From Strigamia acuminata (lineage: Eukaryota; Arthropoda; Chilopoda; Geophilomorpha; Linotaeniidae), in contig OX442317.1 of the NCBI GenBank assembly GCA_949358305.1, positions 2,046,001-2,110,000 on the forward strand: a stretch of 64,000 nucleotides of DNA. Direction: 5' to 3'. Below, in pieces: positions 9,435 through 22,575 of this stretch. Under the pieces are notes generated by a model. It had not been told where the DNA came from. It made no database searches and saw only the letters and a program-made list of their open reading frames with translations. The position numbers were made by a program, and so were the translations under genes. Within the stretch, counting starts at the first letter, position 1; each line of letters opens with the position of its first letter.

Positions 9435-10874
9435 ATGTTACTTACCATCTTGTCTACGTGCTTAATTGTTTCATTTATAACTTTTATTATCAGAACGGTA
9501 CTTGTTCGCAAAAAAACCATATCGGGAATCCATGTTTTGGTATAAACGACATTTTTTTTTAATTTTCGTTTTCGTGTTGAATAATTTCAAACTCGTTTTA
9601 ATCCAGATCACCGGTGGCTCCAGTGGTATTGGCAAATGCTTGGCAATTGAAGCCGCTCAACGAGGCGCGTCCTTAACACTTTTAGCTCGAGACAAAGTAA
9701 AAATTGAAAAGAAAAACAAATGAAAATAACAAAATTTAATTACAAATTATCTTTTCTAGACTAAGCTGGAATCGGCCAAAAACGAGATAAAAAAACATTT
9801 CACCGACAAGGGAAAACAGGTTATTTATTCTATTTTATTCTATTATTTATTGTTTAATTACTTATTGAACTTGCAGACAATTAAATTAGCATCTGTTGAT
9901 ATCAGCAAAGATTACAAAGAGGTTGAGCGTATTGTGCACGAAGCTGAAACCGAATTGGGCCCCATTGGTATATTAATCAATTGTGCCGGCAATGCCACCG
10001 CTAGCAAGTTCGAGGACACTCCGGTTGAAGAATTCCAAGTATTAGAAACGTAAATAAATTGAAAATAAATTTTTAAAGTTTGTTTTAAAATTTTTTTGCA
10101 GAGATTATTGGATGTGAATTACATGGGGAGCGTTTTTGTCACTCGGGCTGTTTTGCCCAGCATGAAAATACAGCGCTCGGGTCGAATAGTTTTCGTATCT
10201 TCGCAAGCGGGACTCACGGGTATATTTGGTTATTCCGCTTATTCTGCTTCCAAGTTCGCTCTTCGAGGATTAGCAGAGTCGCTGAACATGGAAGTGCGTA
10301 CAACTAGACAATTTACATGATTTATATCATATTTTAAAACAAAAATTAAATTCTGTTTAGGTTAAACCGTTTAATATCAAGATAACTTTGGGCTTACCAG
10401 CCGATACGGACACGCCCGGTTTCGCAGAAGAAGAAAAAACAAAAGTAATCGTTCAAAATACAAAAAAAGTAACAAATTTTTCGTCAATTTTAATCTTTTC
10501 CTCGTTTTAGCCGATAGAAACGAAACTGATATCCCAAAGCAACGGTTTGTTCTCGCCCGAAGACGTCGCGAAACATTTAATGGAAGACATTTTGGTAGAA
10601 ATATAAATAAATTGCCTCGAACGTGTTTAAAAAATTGCTGAAATCCAAATTTGCATTTCAGCAAGGGAAATTCCTAAGTTCCGTGGGCTTAGAAGGCAGC
10701 CTGCTTTGTTGCGTGTGCGCAGGAATGTCTCCCATGTCATCTTTCACCGAACTCGTCACGCAGGTGTTCACCATGGGGATATTCCGACTCGTGTCCGTAT
10801 TTATTCTCAACGGCTTCAACTCGATCGTGGCGCAACAAGCCAAACAGAACGACGAAGCGAAGAAAAAAACATAA
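9435..10874 (+). CDS. KDSR: 3-ketodihydrosphingosine reductase
   Basis: KDSR (FVT1 family) uses NADPH to reduce 3-ketodihydrosphingosine to dihydrosphingosine, the second step of de novo sphingolipid synthesis, on the cytosolic face of the ER. Eight exons, all phase 0, give 329 residues (human 332): 9435-9539, 9607-9696, 9760-9819, 9877-10038, 10102-10293, 10361-10444, 10511-10594 and 10662-10874. An N-terminal membrane segment ([20 protein letters not shown]) is followed by the nucleotide motif TGGSSGIG (about 37-44), NCAG, catalytic serines in FVSSQ (172-173) and Y186-SAS-K190. The C-terminal part has further hydrophobic stretches and ends in a lysine-rich tail ([10 protein letters not shown]), which resembles an ER-retrieval signal. 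AATAAA at 10925-10930 ends the transcript, beyond the stop codon of nothing but inside the facing TM2D3 3' region. Confidence 0.97.
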
Positions 10875-10943
10875 ATTTTTTTCTATTTATTTTATTTTAT
10901 TTCTAACAATTCAATATTTCGTACAATAAATTACTATTTTTGT
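10875..10943. promoter_or_regulatory. Overlapping convergent 3' ends of KDSR and TM2D3
   Basis: Only 69 bases separate the two facing stop codons. The plus strand has AATAAA at 10925-10930 for KDSR. The minus strand has overlapping AATAAA signals (plus TTTATT at 10886-10901) for TM2D3. Cleavage downstream of each signal would make the two mRNAs overlap as antisense at their 3' ends. Confidence 0.65.
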
Positions 10944-11927
10944 TCACCAAATGAATACAGATCCATCCGCAGGTTTCAAGTAACCGACCGCGATGAGAAT
11001 CACATCGACGATCGTCCACACGCCCAAACCGCCGAAACTAAACAACTTCCCGATCCCCTCCTGCCAATGACCCAAATAAAATCGATCCGCACCGAACCCG
11101 CCTAAAGTTATACTAGAAAAACAAAAAGCAATTAATTTCTACTCAAATCCCAACGTGTAATTGCGAAAAATCACCTTAAAATCATCGCCGTCGTCCATCG
11201 GTGGCCGGACGTCCAGTTGCACAGCACGTTTTTGGGGAACCGTCGCCGACCCAGGCAAATTAACTCGCTGTGTACGGAACAATTGGCGACGTATCTGGGT
11301 CGAGGCGATCCCGCCATGCGACAATGCGGGGTGCCGTGACACGTATGTTCCCATTTATAGGTTTGGTAACAGTATCTGCATATCATGGACCGCTGGAATG
11401 TCTTCGCGCCCTGAAATGTACAAGTTTAAACTCAGATTTTACTATTTAAACGATTGATGACGGTTACGGAGCAAATGATTCCACGTTTCGGTTGGCACTC
11501 GACGGTGAGTTTGGCGCCGTAAACGCACGATTTGTTGAAATTACAATTGATGCACTCTCCGCCTAGCAACCGACACTCGACCGCACTCGGACACGAGTCG
11601 ATAATTTCGTCTTCGCTCTACAAGAAATTCAAATGAGTCAATTTGTCGCGTTTATTGTTTGGTAGAATTTCTACTTGTGCCAATAGATTCGATGCTGATT
11701 GGAATGGTGGTGATCGTGATGTGAAATTAATGTTAAGATCGGGTTTAGTGGTATCTTTCAAGTGGTTTTCATCTATTTTCCTGATGTGTGGAAGCGCCTG
11801 GGATAACGAGCCTGGGAAAAATTAGAATAAGTTCGTGTTTGAGTCTGAAAGTTCATTGTTACTTACCATCATCGGCACGATTAATACGAATTAAAAATAT
11901 AAGAATAGAAAAGAAAAGTGGCCACAT
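10944..11927 (-). CDS. TM2D3: TM2 domain-containing protein 3 (almondex)
   Basis: TM2D3 is the orthologue of Drosophila almondex, a membrane protein needed for Notch signalling. Five exons give 250 residues: 11867-11927, 11675-11811, 11468-11617, 11175-11410 and 10944-11112. A signal peptide (MWPLFFSILIFLIRINRA) is followed by a low-complexity linker. Next comes a cysteine-rich luminal domain with CNFNKSCVYG, CRYCYQT and the family block LICLGRRRFPKNVLCNWTSG. The C-terminal TM2 domain has two membrane helices around the GGFGADRFYLG turn (D204-R205-F206) and ends ..KPADGSVFIW, as in other TM2D3 proteins. The start is the only ATG before the signal peptide. It diverges from PGPEP1 and converges on KDSR. 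Confidence 0.95.
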
Positions 11928-12198
11928 TCAATCTTTTATTTACTCAGTTTGGCTATGTCAAGTTGTCATCGCAACTACGAACTAGAACTGTCGTGTTTAC
12001 TGAATTTCAGGACACCTAACTCCACGGTCCGCATCGTGATTGCAGTGTGGATCTCGGTTGATCTAGTTCTCGGATCGTGACGATTAACGAAATCTTAGGA
12101 GCGCTGTATAGTGTGTTTGCGATTAAATGCGCGAGATGGCGCAATATATTTAGTGAGACTCAAACAAACTCGACCGTGAGTGAGATAAAAGCTAAATA
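11928..12198. promoter_or_regulatory. Bidirectional promoter, TM2D3 / PGPEP1
   Basis: These 271 bases lie between two divergent start codons and must serve both genes. The centre is more GC-rich than the flanks (for example ATCTCGGTTGATCTAGTTCTC near 12050) and there is no TATA box. This is a typical bidirectional housekeeping promoter. Confidence 0.6.
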
Positions 12199-13134
12199 AT
12201 GTCCACTAATCAGCTAGAAGAAAACGGTAATTTTTCTGATTTAAATGTTCTATAAACTAAATATTTTTAATTTAATAACAATTTATTTACTTAAAGGGTT
12301 CGATAAGGCAACTGTTTTGGTGACAGGTAGTTGTGAATTCCTGATTTATCGGCGTTAGAAATGACTCAATTATTTGCTCGTTTTTCAAGGTTTTGCGCCA
12401 TTCGGAATCCACAAAACGAACGCGAGTTGGGAAGCGGTGAAAGAACTGGAAAAAATTGGCTTAGGAGACGAGATTGACCTGGTAGTCGAGCAAATTGAAG
12501 TCGTGTACGATCACGTTGACAGCCGTATACCGGAATTATGGCGGAAATATAAACCCAAAGTGAAATTTTATGCGAATTTATCGATTTATTTCGACGATTA
12601 TGCAAATAATTTACGAGAAAAATGTATCATTTTATAATTAAAATTTTTTTTTTAGTTGGTTGTGCATTGCGGGGTGTCGGGAGTGGCGCATCACATGACG
12701 TTGGAACAACGAGGACACCGACAGGGCTACATTTCACAAGACGAAAGTGGACGAACACCTCGGGAACAAATGTGTTTGTGTAGTGACAAAGACTGTATCG
12801 AATCGGGCTTCGAGATGGGCAAAGTGTGCGACGCTGTCAACACGTCGGAATGCGGCGTAATCGCCGTCGTGTCGCAAGATGCCGGACGGTGAGTGTCCAT
12901 CGAACCAGTTTCCTCCAATTAAATGCTTGTTTTTATGCTTCCTAAAGGTTTTTGTGCGACTATACTTATTATTCATCGCTTTCGATCGACTCGACCCGTA
13001 CTGCCTTCATTCACGTGCCTCCATTAGAGAACCCGTACACCGCTCAACAACTTGCTCAAGCAATACGAATTGCAATCTTGTGTATGATCGAGCAACGAGA
13101 GAATTTTATTTTTGAAAACTGTCAAAACGACTGA
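12199..13134 (+). CDS. PGPEP1: Pyroglutamyl-peptidase 1
   Basis: A cytosolic cysteine peptidase (family C15) that removes N-terminal pyroglutamate from peptides. Five exons give 215 residues: 12199-12226, 12297-12326, 12390-12559, 12656-12888 and 12948-13134. The core reads VLVTGFAPFG, then HCGVSGVAHHMTLEQRGH with the catalytic Glu93, SQDAGRFLCDYTYY with the nucleophile Cys157, and AFIHVPPL with His176. All three catalytic residues are present with the same spacing as in the human enzyme, shifted by eight residues. The sequence CLCSDKDC between them replaces the cysteine-rich loop seen in animal enzymes. An AATAAA at 13289-13294 marks the probable 3' end, which overlaps none of the facing PGGT1B coding exons. 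Confidence 0.96.
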
Positions 13135-13354
13135 AATTTATTTCATATATAAATTTCCGCACGTAGGCAATATTCTCTTTACATTTAATTAGCGAAAATA
13201 ATTAAGAAATCATTGGTTCAATGCAGATTATCATATTTTAACAACGGTTCGAGGGTCTTTTTCTTTCTTTTAAATTAAGAAAATACATAATAAATAATCA
13301 AACGTTAACGTAAATTTATCGTATAAAAAGCGCGATTTTATTTTCTATTAAATT

Positions 13355-14964
<1,610 letters not shown>

Positions 14965-15559
14965 TTTTAGATTTATCCCCGCTGCATTATCCACTCCTGG
15001 ATGCTCCTACCGATCGGGTCTGGCATCGAATTCCGGAGTCGGAGTAAGTACAACTGACGTCATAAAATATGATTTCACCTCTCATCACTAATTAATTCAT
15101 GACAAAACAGCTATCAAGCAGCAAAATCAAATTTATTCCACTAACACGCGCAAAAACATTAAAATTCCCTAGAAAACGAGTAAAAAAAACCATTCTAATA
15201 ACCGAAATAATTTTTCGAACAACGAATATTCCCGATTTGAGTCAACCCAATCCGCTCGATTTGATAATTAGAAAATAAACATACAAGTGCATGTTTGACG
15301 CAGTTGCAGCAACGTTAATTAAAAAATCAATCATTAAAAATAATCGAAAGAATTTTCCATTAATTTTCCGTCGCCGCGCAGAAAACCGATTGTAAAAATC
15401 CAAATTATTTTCTGCAGTGCTTGACGCATCAAAGAAAGGCGGGAAGAAAAAAAAAAGTGAGCCAAGGAGGAGGTTCCTCCGGTTCCTCGGGCGCCCGGGC
15501 ACAACATCGCGCGCACTTGTTATAGACGCACTGTTTTCTTGTCTGTCATCTCGCGAGTC
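14965..15559. promoter_or_regulatory. Head-to-head promoter interval, PGGT1B / epimerase-like
   Basis: This 595-base interval lies between divergent start codons. It is AT-rich in the middle, with a GC-rich block just upstream of the plus gene (about 15462-15515, including the palindromic GGGCGCCCGGGC). A TGACGTCA palindrome, a cAMP-response element consensus, lies near 15055-15062 close to the PGGT1B start. No TATA box is visible. Confidence 0.5.
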
Positions 15560-18500
15560 ATGTCGTCTGGAGGGAACGTGGTCGTCTTGGATCGTGGCAA
15601 CAACACCACGCTTACCGTCCATATACATGGTAAGGCCGTCCCCCATTGCTTATATCCCCCATTCCCTCTTAATTTGACAAACAACGCCAACCTAAGGGCG
15701 AACCAACACTTTTGCTTATCCAGCATTGCAAGGTGTCCACTAGACCGCTCAAATTCGCATTTTTCAATTATTATTTTTGTCGCTGACCTTGGCCCTGAGT
15801 CTTGCAATGTCTGGAGAATCTAGTGAATTTTTACCCACGATCGCTCTTTAATCATCAGGGCTTTTTTTTCGTTTTCGTTTTCGTTTTTTTTTTCGCTTTT
15901 TCTTTTTTATTTTATTTTTTTTCAAGAGTTCTTTTTTTTTATATTTTATTTTCCCCTCCTGTTTCTTAGAAGGAGACGTTGGAAGTTGCTAGGAAAAGAC
16001 ATTTTTTTGAATTATCTGTCTGTGGTTTTTTAGTGCTGGATGGAATACAATAGGAATTTTTCTTTTTTGGGTTTTGTTTTTTGTTTTTGTTTGTTTTTAA
16101 TCGAATTATTGGTTTATTTCATTTAATTTTTAATTTTTTTTTGTTAGAAATAAGATGTGGAAAATGAGTTGTAAAATGATCTTTCCCTCCACACTCATTA
16201 AAGTTGGATTTTTCTTTTATTTTTTAATTTTTTTTTTAGTTTTAGTTTTAAATTATTTTTTTTTGAAGACCTTGAACTGACTTAATGCTTTTGTCAATGG
16301 TTCTTTTCTCTTAGTTTTATGTCTGACTTCTAATTTATTTGCCGTTTTTTTTCGTTCTTAAACATTTTTGCACGAATTCAGTAGTTTTTTTTTTAATTTT
16401 TAAATCTGCTATAATTAAAAAAAAAAAATTAAAAAATAAATATATCTTATAAAAATCTCATTTAGCATTTTATGATATAGATATTTTAACATCGTGTTAA
16501 GTTTATTCAGATAAATTTTTACACTTTTTTTTCTAATATAAATTTATTAGAATTTTTTTCTCTCTCCCAAATTTTATTGCTCTCTGGTTTAAGTTTATAG
16601 AGTTTAAAATGCGAAAAGGGAATTCCCAGGTGTCAAGAATCACAACCTCCGGCTACTTTTACATCATTAAGAAATTCCCTTTTGCTAATTCATACCTAAA
16701 TCTGGTTTACTGATCTACTTTCCCACTCTCTCAGCATTCAAACAACTTACGCTGACTCATTAACGACCAATTTAAAACATTTTCTCCCTTTCTTCCCTTA
16801 TAATTACACAAAAGTAAACTTTTTCAAGTCTGACCACCAAATTACCAACAAATTTATTACTCGAATGCAAATCCGATACAGCGAGGAATTTGTATTTAAA
16901 AAAATTTCTAAAAAAAAATAAAATTAAAAATTAAAAATTAAAAAAAAGAAAATTCTAAAATGCAGCGTCCATCCTTGGCTGTAACATTAACCCCTTCCTT
17001 TAGAGCGGGATGATAAATCGGCCTGGTTTTGCAGCCATAATAGATTGCATTTAGGTAGCAAAACAAAAGCAACTAGTGTGACTACTTTTTGCCCGCCGTC
17101 GATTCAGAGTGCCTGGTCCACTCTGGTGACCTGTGCACGGAGTGTCCAGCCACTGGTCACTGCATTTTCCCACAGTCTGCACCACCTTTGATGCTTGCAT
17201 AATGAAGTGTCTTAAATATGAGATCGTCCCGTCTGCTGGTGGATGAATGGGTTTAATGCTCTTATACAGTCGTTTTCTATGAGTTTGATTCTCCCATGCT
17301 CCGAGCCAAAGGGTTGCAGTTGCACTGCGTTTGCAGGCTTTGCTTTGCGTGACTTTGAATCACATTTCATTTGATGTTAATAAAAAAAAATTATATGCAC
17401 AAATTCTAAGGGAAAGGAAGGGTTGAATGTCAAGTTGATTGAATTATTTATTTGTTTCTTTTTTTGCTTGTTTTTCTCGGCTTTAGGTGCAACTATAGTG
17501 TCGTGGAGAGTGAATAATCAAGAACAACTTTTTGTCAGGTATTAGAAATGATGTGTTATTATTCAAATTTTTATGTAATGTGTGTTTGTATTTTTTTTCT
17601 AGCAAACAGGCAGTGTTTGATTGTAAGAAGCCGATTCGAGGAGGAATTCCAGTTGTTTTTCGTGAGTTTATTTTTAGAAGGCACATGAATAAAGTCATGT
17701 TTAACTTGCAGTTAAACATGTTTTGTTGTTTAAATGTCGGGCGCATGTCCACTGCGACTGAAAACAGACAAATTGGCTGCCATTTTTGAAGTTAGCAATT
17801 TTAAAGGCAGTTTAAATTTGTTGTTTAAGATGCTGTTTTAGTCTAAATCACTCGATGAATGCGCCTACTGTTTTTAATTTTGATTTTTGATTTTATATTT
17901 TTCTATTTTGGTTGCGATTTACAGCACAGTTTGGACACTGGAACGTTGGGCCCCAACATGGATTTGCCCGCATAAGCAGATGGACCGTCGAGAAACCACC
18001 GACTAGAGTATGTCGATGTTATTTTATTGAGATATAAATTTCGTTTTAATTTGTTTTCTAGTTGGAGACCGGTGATGTTGAAGTGATTTTTTCATTGGTG
18101 GACAATGAAGCTACAAGATCCGTTTGGAACCATGGGTAAACGTAGTTGGAAATTAATAAAGTTATGGATTTGTGTTGATTTAATTTTTTTCCCTCGTTCT
18201 TCTAGATTTAAGCTCACGTATAGACTTCTTTTGCGAGAAAAGGAACTTCATTTGAATGTTGGTGTTATAAACACAGGTTTAGTGCGATTTATTGTTACTT
18301 ACAAATTTATAAATACACCGTAAGTTATATTATAATTTCCTTCACATAATTATCAACTACTCTGACAAAATTTCAGAAATATCGCCAAATTTTGACAAAG
18401 TTTTGATAAATTTTTAAATATTTTAACAAAATTTGATAAATAGTGACAAATTAATGAATGAAAATTAATGAACAATGTCTGCATAGACAGTTTACGACAT

Positions 18501-20058
18501 GGCATTTCAATGCGTTTTCATTCATTTGTAAAACAATGTCACATAAAGCAAGTTGAATTTTACATTAAGAAATCCAAGACAATTTACGGTACACATTTAT
18601 TTTCTTCTACTGAGCTTTTGATAGAGCTTATTTGATCGTGATTAACTTGACTTTTGTATTTTTGTAGGCGCAAATGATTTTTTATTCCATGTTTTATTAC
18701 ACACTTACCTGAAAGTACCTGATGTCAGCAAGTGTTTGATCATGGGCTTGCATGGATGTATGTACGTGGACAAGGTACGCTCGAATCTCTAATTTTTCTA
18801 TTTAATTTTTAAACTATTCTAAAAATAACTGAATAAATAAGTGTATTTAATGTGGTCGTATCACGAATACCACAATCAAATGAAAATGCACTCGTGCAGA
18901 ACTGATTGCGATGTAACCATTTTCGCAACCGCTGAATAATTTAAGATGATTCAGCAAATAAACGAACTTCCTCCGTTTTGAACATCAATTTGCTTACATT
19001 TTAGGCCAGAGACGGTGCTGTGTACCAGGAAACTAGAGAAGCGGTGAATATCGAAGAATTTACAGACAGGTATTTAATTAATCTTATTTAATTAATTGAA
19101 TAACAGAAATAAAATTATTTTTACATCAGGATTTACCAGAATACTCCCGATGAACATATCATGAATAATGTGGTCGGTGGACGAAAAATGCGCATTCATA
19201 AGTACAATTTTCCAGATACAGGTGAAAAACCAACACGCAACAGTCACAACATACGAGGGGTTTGTCTAGGGTGACCAGATTTCTGGGTGGATACACCGGG
19301 ATTCATAAACTATTTTTTTTGCACATTGTCATAAAGCTCTGAATAAATGCCCAGACGTTTAATCTTCGAGGCTTGATCCCCAGCCTAGTATTTGAACCAA
19401 GGCGTTTTATAATTTGTGTTTTTGTACTTAAATATATATTTTAATGCTGAAAATAGGAATTTTTGAACATAAAACAGGATATTTTGTACTTAAATAGCTG
19501 TTTTGTGCAATCCCATGCAGGTGACTCCCGGGTGCTTAAAAGAGTATAGGTCAATACATGGACCAGGCCACAATTCGGAGCTTTATGGTTCTTAAGTGCA
19601 AAATTTAAGAGGAAAAATTTAAGAAAATTAAAAAATTTTGGTTTTGTTTGGTTCGTATTGACGACACGACAAATTTACGAAAGAAATTTTAAACTTTATT
19701 CTGAATTTGTTGAAAATTTTTAGAAATTGGGTCATGTAGACTCGTATTGGGACACTGGGACATGTGGTCACCCTAGGTTTGACTGATACCGGTTATTTTA
19801 TAGCAAAAAAATTGTTATTGGTAGATATAAATCGGTATCGGTCAACCCTACTACATCTGATGGAATTAGTCTAATCGATTTTGTTTACTGTACTTAGTTA
19901 TATGGAACCCGTGGGTCGAGAGAGCCAGAGAAATCGCCGACTTCGGAGACGACGAATACCCAAACATGGTGTGCGTAGAAGCTGGACGCGTGAGCACTCC
20001 CGTCCACTTACCACCCGGCGCGCTGTTCGAAGCTTCTGAAGTTCTTCAAGTTATGTAG
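15560..20058 (+). CDS. Glucose-6-phosphate 1-epimerase-like (aldose-1-epimerase family)
   Basis: A relative of yeast YMR099c, which interconverts the anomers of glucose 6-phosphate; a cytosolic role in sugar-phosphate metabolism is likely. Ten exons give 277 residues: 15560-15629, 17487-17538, 17603-17661, 17925-18007, 18062-18135, 18206-18276, 18668-18774, 19005-19069, 19130-19221 and 19898-20058. Landmarks are ATIVSWRV, KPIRGGIPVVFPQFG, GPQHGFARISRW, the catalytic-type His148 in FHVLLHTYLKV, and Glu252 in MVCVEAGRV near the C terminus, preceded by VIWNPWVERAREI. Length and motifs fit the family. Intron 1 is 1,857 bases, far longer than any other intron among these genes. Intron 9 carries a hAT-like element. 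AATAAA at 20083-20088 ends a very short 3' UTR. Specificity for glucose 6-phosphate is inferred from the family. Confidence 0.93.
15630..17486 (+). other. Long first intron of the epimerase-like gene
   Basis: The intron has strong T-runs (15860-16440) and no open frame or element ends that I can identify. First introns of this size often hold enhancers, but no specific site stands out. The donor GTAAGG and acceptor CTTTAG are normal. Confidence 0.5.
18358..18475. repeat. Degenerate AT-rich short repeat in intron 6
   Basis: The motif TTTTGACAAA / AATTTTGATAAA recurs several times with variation (TGACAAAATTTCAG, TTTTGACAAAGTTTTGATAA, AACAAAATTTGATAA). The repeat is low-copy and diverged, with no sign of coding. 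Confidence 0.4.
19267..19775. mobile_element. hAT-like MITE in intron 9 of the epimerase-like gene
   Basis: A 509-base element with inverted ends TAGGGTGACCA ... TGGTCACCCTA. It is flanked by GGTTTGTC (19259-19266) and GGTTTGAC (19776-19783), an 8-base target duplication with one mismatch, as in the hAT superfamily. Internally TCATAAAGCTCTGAAT near 19330 is answered by its near complement near 19580, so the element is partly a long inverted repeat. It has no transposase frame. Confidence 0.8.
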
Positions 20059-21900
20059 TCCCAAGACTGCAATTGCGCCAACAATAAAAATTCATTCATT
20101 CACTTAAAAATTCAAGTAAAAGCTCAAATTTTTTTGAAAAGTTTGACTCGGAGGGGGGAAATAAAACATTTGGAAGAAAAATTATGCACAGAAACATTCC
20201 AAAAATTAAAAGAAAAAGAAAAAAAGAAATAAGCAAACAATGGTGATAAATCAAACTCTTTATAGTTTTAGCAAATGACACCAATTTTACTATAGTTTTA
20301 GCAGTTTGTAGTTGTAGAAGTAAAAGCATGGTAAAAACAGTTTCTAAAATGTTGGAAAAGTAAATGAATTTTTTTGTCGTAGTTTGCACTAATTTTCTTG
20401 TTGCCTGACCTAAATTCTTTGTTTTTCTTTTGGTTTATTCAAGACGAAACTGTTAACATTTTTTACCGTTCGCTTATTTTCACGTATTTCGACTGCTTTT
20501 ATCAAAACGCAGCTCAGTATTACTTTATTATGACTTTATATTACAATTATTAGTATTAGTTATTAGTATTAACTCTTTTATTTTTGTTATATTTACTCTT
20601 ACTATTCACAAAAATGGAAATCAAACATGTGGTTAACGTTAGTTACATCTATTTTTGTTAGTTTTTATATTTTATACAACAAATTCAAGCAAAATTTTGA
20701 ATTTCGAATTTTTTTCTTGTGGAATTTGTTACATTTTGAGATATCTGGAGATAAGGTTAAACGTGATTTAGGAAATCACTATAAAATAATTTCAAATGAT
20801 TTCTTTTATTTGTTAGTACAAATTGTTCTTTTTATTTTCAGTTCAACTGCCATTTTACAGTATATATATATATAAACAATTGTTTACAGCAATAAGTACG
20901 GTACTATAAAAGTCCAAGTTATGTTAATGAATTTTTGTTTATTATTTTAAAAAATTGATACAGATTTCAGTTTAGTTCTGATTTGTAAAGAAGCGTTTGC
21001 TAAATTTAATTTAAAATTGACTCGAGTCAATTTATGGTATGCAAATCGTCAACATTTTAAAAATCAAATTAAACTTTAAAATAATAAAAATAACAAAAAA
21101 AAAATATTTAAAAAAAGTAAATGCAAGTTTGATATTGTAATGTTTCAGACATTTAAATGTAATTTTTTATAGTGGATTCAACAATATTTGCAGTATGTAA
21201 AACTGTCTGTGATTCTTCACTAAAGTGAAAATAGTTTAAATGAAGTATACGGCCATTTTTTATAATATTCAAATTGTTATTTTGTTTCATAGATTTCATT
21301 GACATTTATTCTCGTAAAATTTAATTACAAATCAATGTTGTGACAAAAAATAAATATGAGTAGATTTTTTTCATTATAAATAAAAGTTCCTGAACTATTA
21401 AATGAAAAATTAACACAATTTGGCAGTTAAATACGTAATGAATATATTCTTTTACATATCTGTATTTTTTTGTTTGTGTTTTGTTTTGTCAATTCTTTCA
21501 TTGTCGATTGAACCAAAGACTTCAATGGCTTTGTGGTTAGTTTGGAAACATTGCTCTCATTTATCATGTGTTATTTAGATTAAAACAGTAGTGCTAACAT
21601 CAATTAAAAACAATTTTTTGCCTCTCGCTTTATAGTTCTATTTTTTTAACATGATTTTCCATCGATTAACTCTTGTTGTTTAGTTGTTTCAAACGATTTT
21701 GAACTTGTACTCTTCAAACTGTGATGATCTTACTTTCTTTATCAATAACAAAATTGGCATTTTTAGATGCGGTCTAGGATTTAGAAACAGTTCAATACTC
21801 TACAATATTGTAATTGCAAGTTAAACATTTTTTGTATGTTTTATTTGTGCAATAAATCTATTCAGCTTTGAATCTAAAAATATTTTTTTTCTCAACTTAG
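20059..21900. other. AT-rich intergenic sequence
   Basis: About 1.8 kb of strongly AT-rich sequence follows the epimerase-like gene. An open frame at 20627-20875 (82 codons) is dominated by F, I, L, N and K and has no domain; I treat it as chance. A short frame from an ATG at 21438 starts with a hydrophobic, signal-like run (MNIFFYISVFFCLCFVLSIL) but does not join to any later exon in frame. Confidence 0.4.
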
Positions 21901-22002
21901 GGATTCCATGGTAATTTAAATGAAGATTTTATTATAGAGGACATTGACATCGTAAAAGAGGATAGAGGACAATATTTGGATGAAAAAAGAGAGAAGATTT
22001 AG
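21901..22002 (+). CDS. Possible isolated terminal coding exon
   Basis: A good acceptor (TATTTTTTTTCTCAACTTAG) is followed by 33 open codons and TAG. The peptide is acidic and charged (GFHGNLNEDFIIEDIDIVKE, then EDRGQYLDEKREKI). I find no matching upstream exon. It could be an alternative 3' exon of the epimerase-like gene, part of an unseen gene, or chance. Confidence 0.2.
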   Translation, partial: GFHGNLNEDFIIEDIDIVKEDRGQYLDEKREKI

Positions 22003-22105
22003 TGAAATTTTATTTTATTTTTCTTTATCCATAGAAATGCATCAGATTTGCCTGCTCGCAGGTCCTCATTTCCGTCACTAGCCGGCGCGCGGCGCATGAA
22101 CCGTG

Positions 22106-22113
22106 TGACGTCA
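22106..22113. promoter_or_regulatory. CRE-like palindrome TGACGTCA
   Basis: A perfect CREB/ATF consensus lies within a GC-rich patch (GCCGGCGCGCGGCGC just upstream). The local composition contrasts with the AT-rich surroundings. This suggests a regulatory segment for the genes near 22.1-22.6 kb. Confidence 0.4.
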
Positions 22114-22341
22114 TATTACAAAAAATTTCATTGTTTCTTTTGGTTTCTTTTTCTTCGCACAAACAAGTGTTTGTATCAGAGGTAATTTGTGTATTTTGCT
22201 TAAATTTTGACTAAACCTGTGACGGATCGGCGAGTATTCATTAATGTGATTGTTGATGCCAACCGCTCTCGGTTGAACTTCAGGTTTCGTGCTCGGTACG
22301 GATTTAAATTTTAGTTTCAGCAAATTCCTACCAGATGTCAT
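22111..22341 (-). CDS. Hypothetical small protein or first exon
   Basis: From an ATG at 22341 the minus strand is open for 76 codons. The first 40 residues (MTSGRNLLKLKFKSVPSTKP, then ..VQPRAVGINNHINEYSPIRH) are mixed and basic, with balanced codons unlike the surrounding AT-rich frames. The rest (KKKKPKETMKFF) looks like noise. A donor AG|GTTTAG directly after ..SPIRHR may end a first exon, but I cannot place a second exon. I do not recognise the sequence. It diverges from the plus-strand gene starting at about 22450. Confidence 0.3.
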   Translation of the reverse strand: MTSGRNLLKLKFKSVPSTKPEVQPRAVGINNHINEYSPIRHRFSQNLSKIHKLPLIQTLVCAKKKKPKETMKFFVI

Positions 22342-22417
22342 GAACGTACTCCTACAAGCTCTTCTTATTTCCTCCCTTTTTTAATGTTTGAGCTTTCCGC
22401 CACAAGACAGCGCGTCG

Positions 22418-22424
22418 TATAAAA
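22418..22424 (+). promoter_or_regulatory. TATA box of the candidate gene at 22.6-24.7 kb
   Basis: TATAAAA follows a GC-rich stretch (CAGCGCGTCG). A start site about 30 bases downstream would leave a 5' UTR of roughly 130 bases before the ATG at 22576. Confidence 0.4.
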
Positions 22425-22575
22425 CATGAAGTTTTCGCGAAGTTTCCGGCAATTTCGTACCAAGAGAAGAAAAAGTTATAAAATAACAAATTTTATCAAA
22501 AAGGCAACGTTTTTACAACTATAAACCATAACTCCAGTATCCCTAAACCAACTGGGTGCGTCAATTCGTACCGTA

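Noticed and set aside
20627-20875. 82-codon frame after the epimerase-like gene
   Set aside because: Composition is almost wholly F, I, L, N, K and Y, as expected from AT-rich DNA; no motif.
22421-22524. Arginine-rich 32-codon frame starting MKFSRSFRQF at 22425
   Set aside because: It begins at the TATA box itself, so it would lie upstream of the expected transcription start; its possible donors are weak. The ATG at 22576 fits better.
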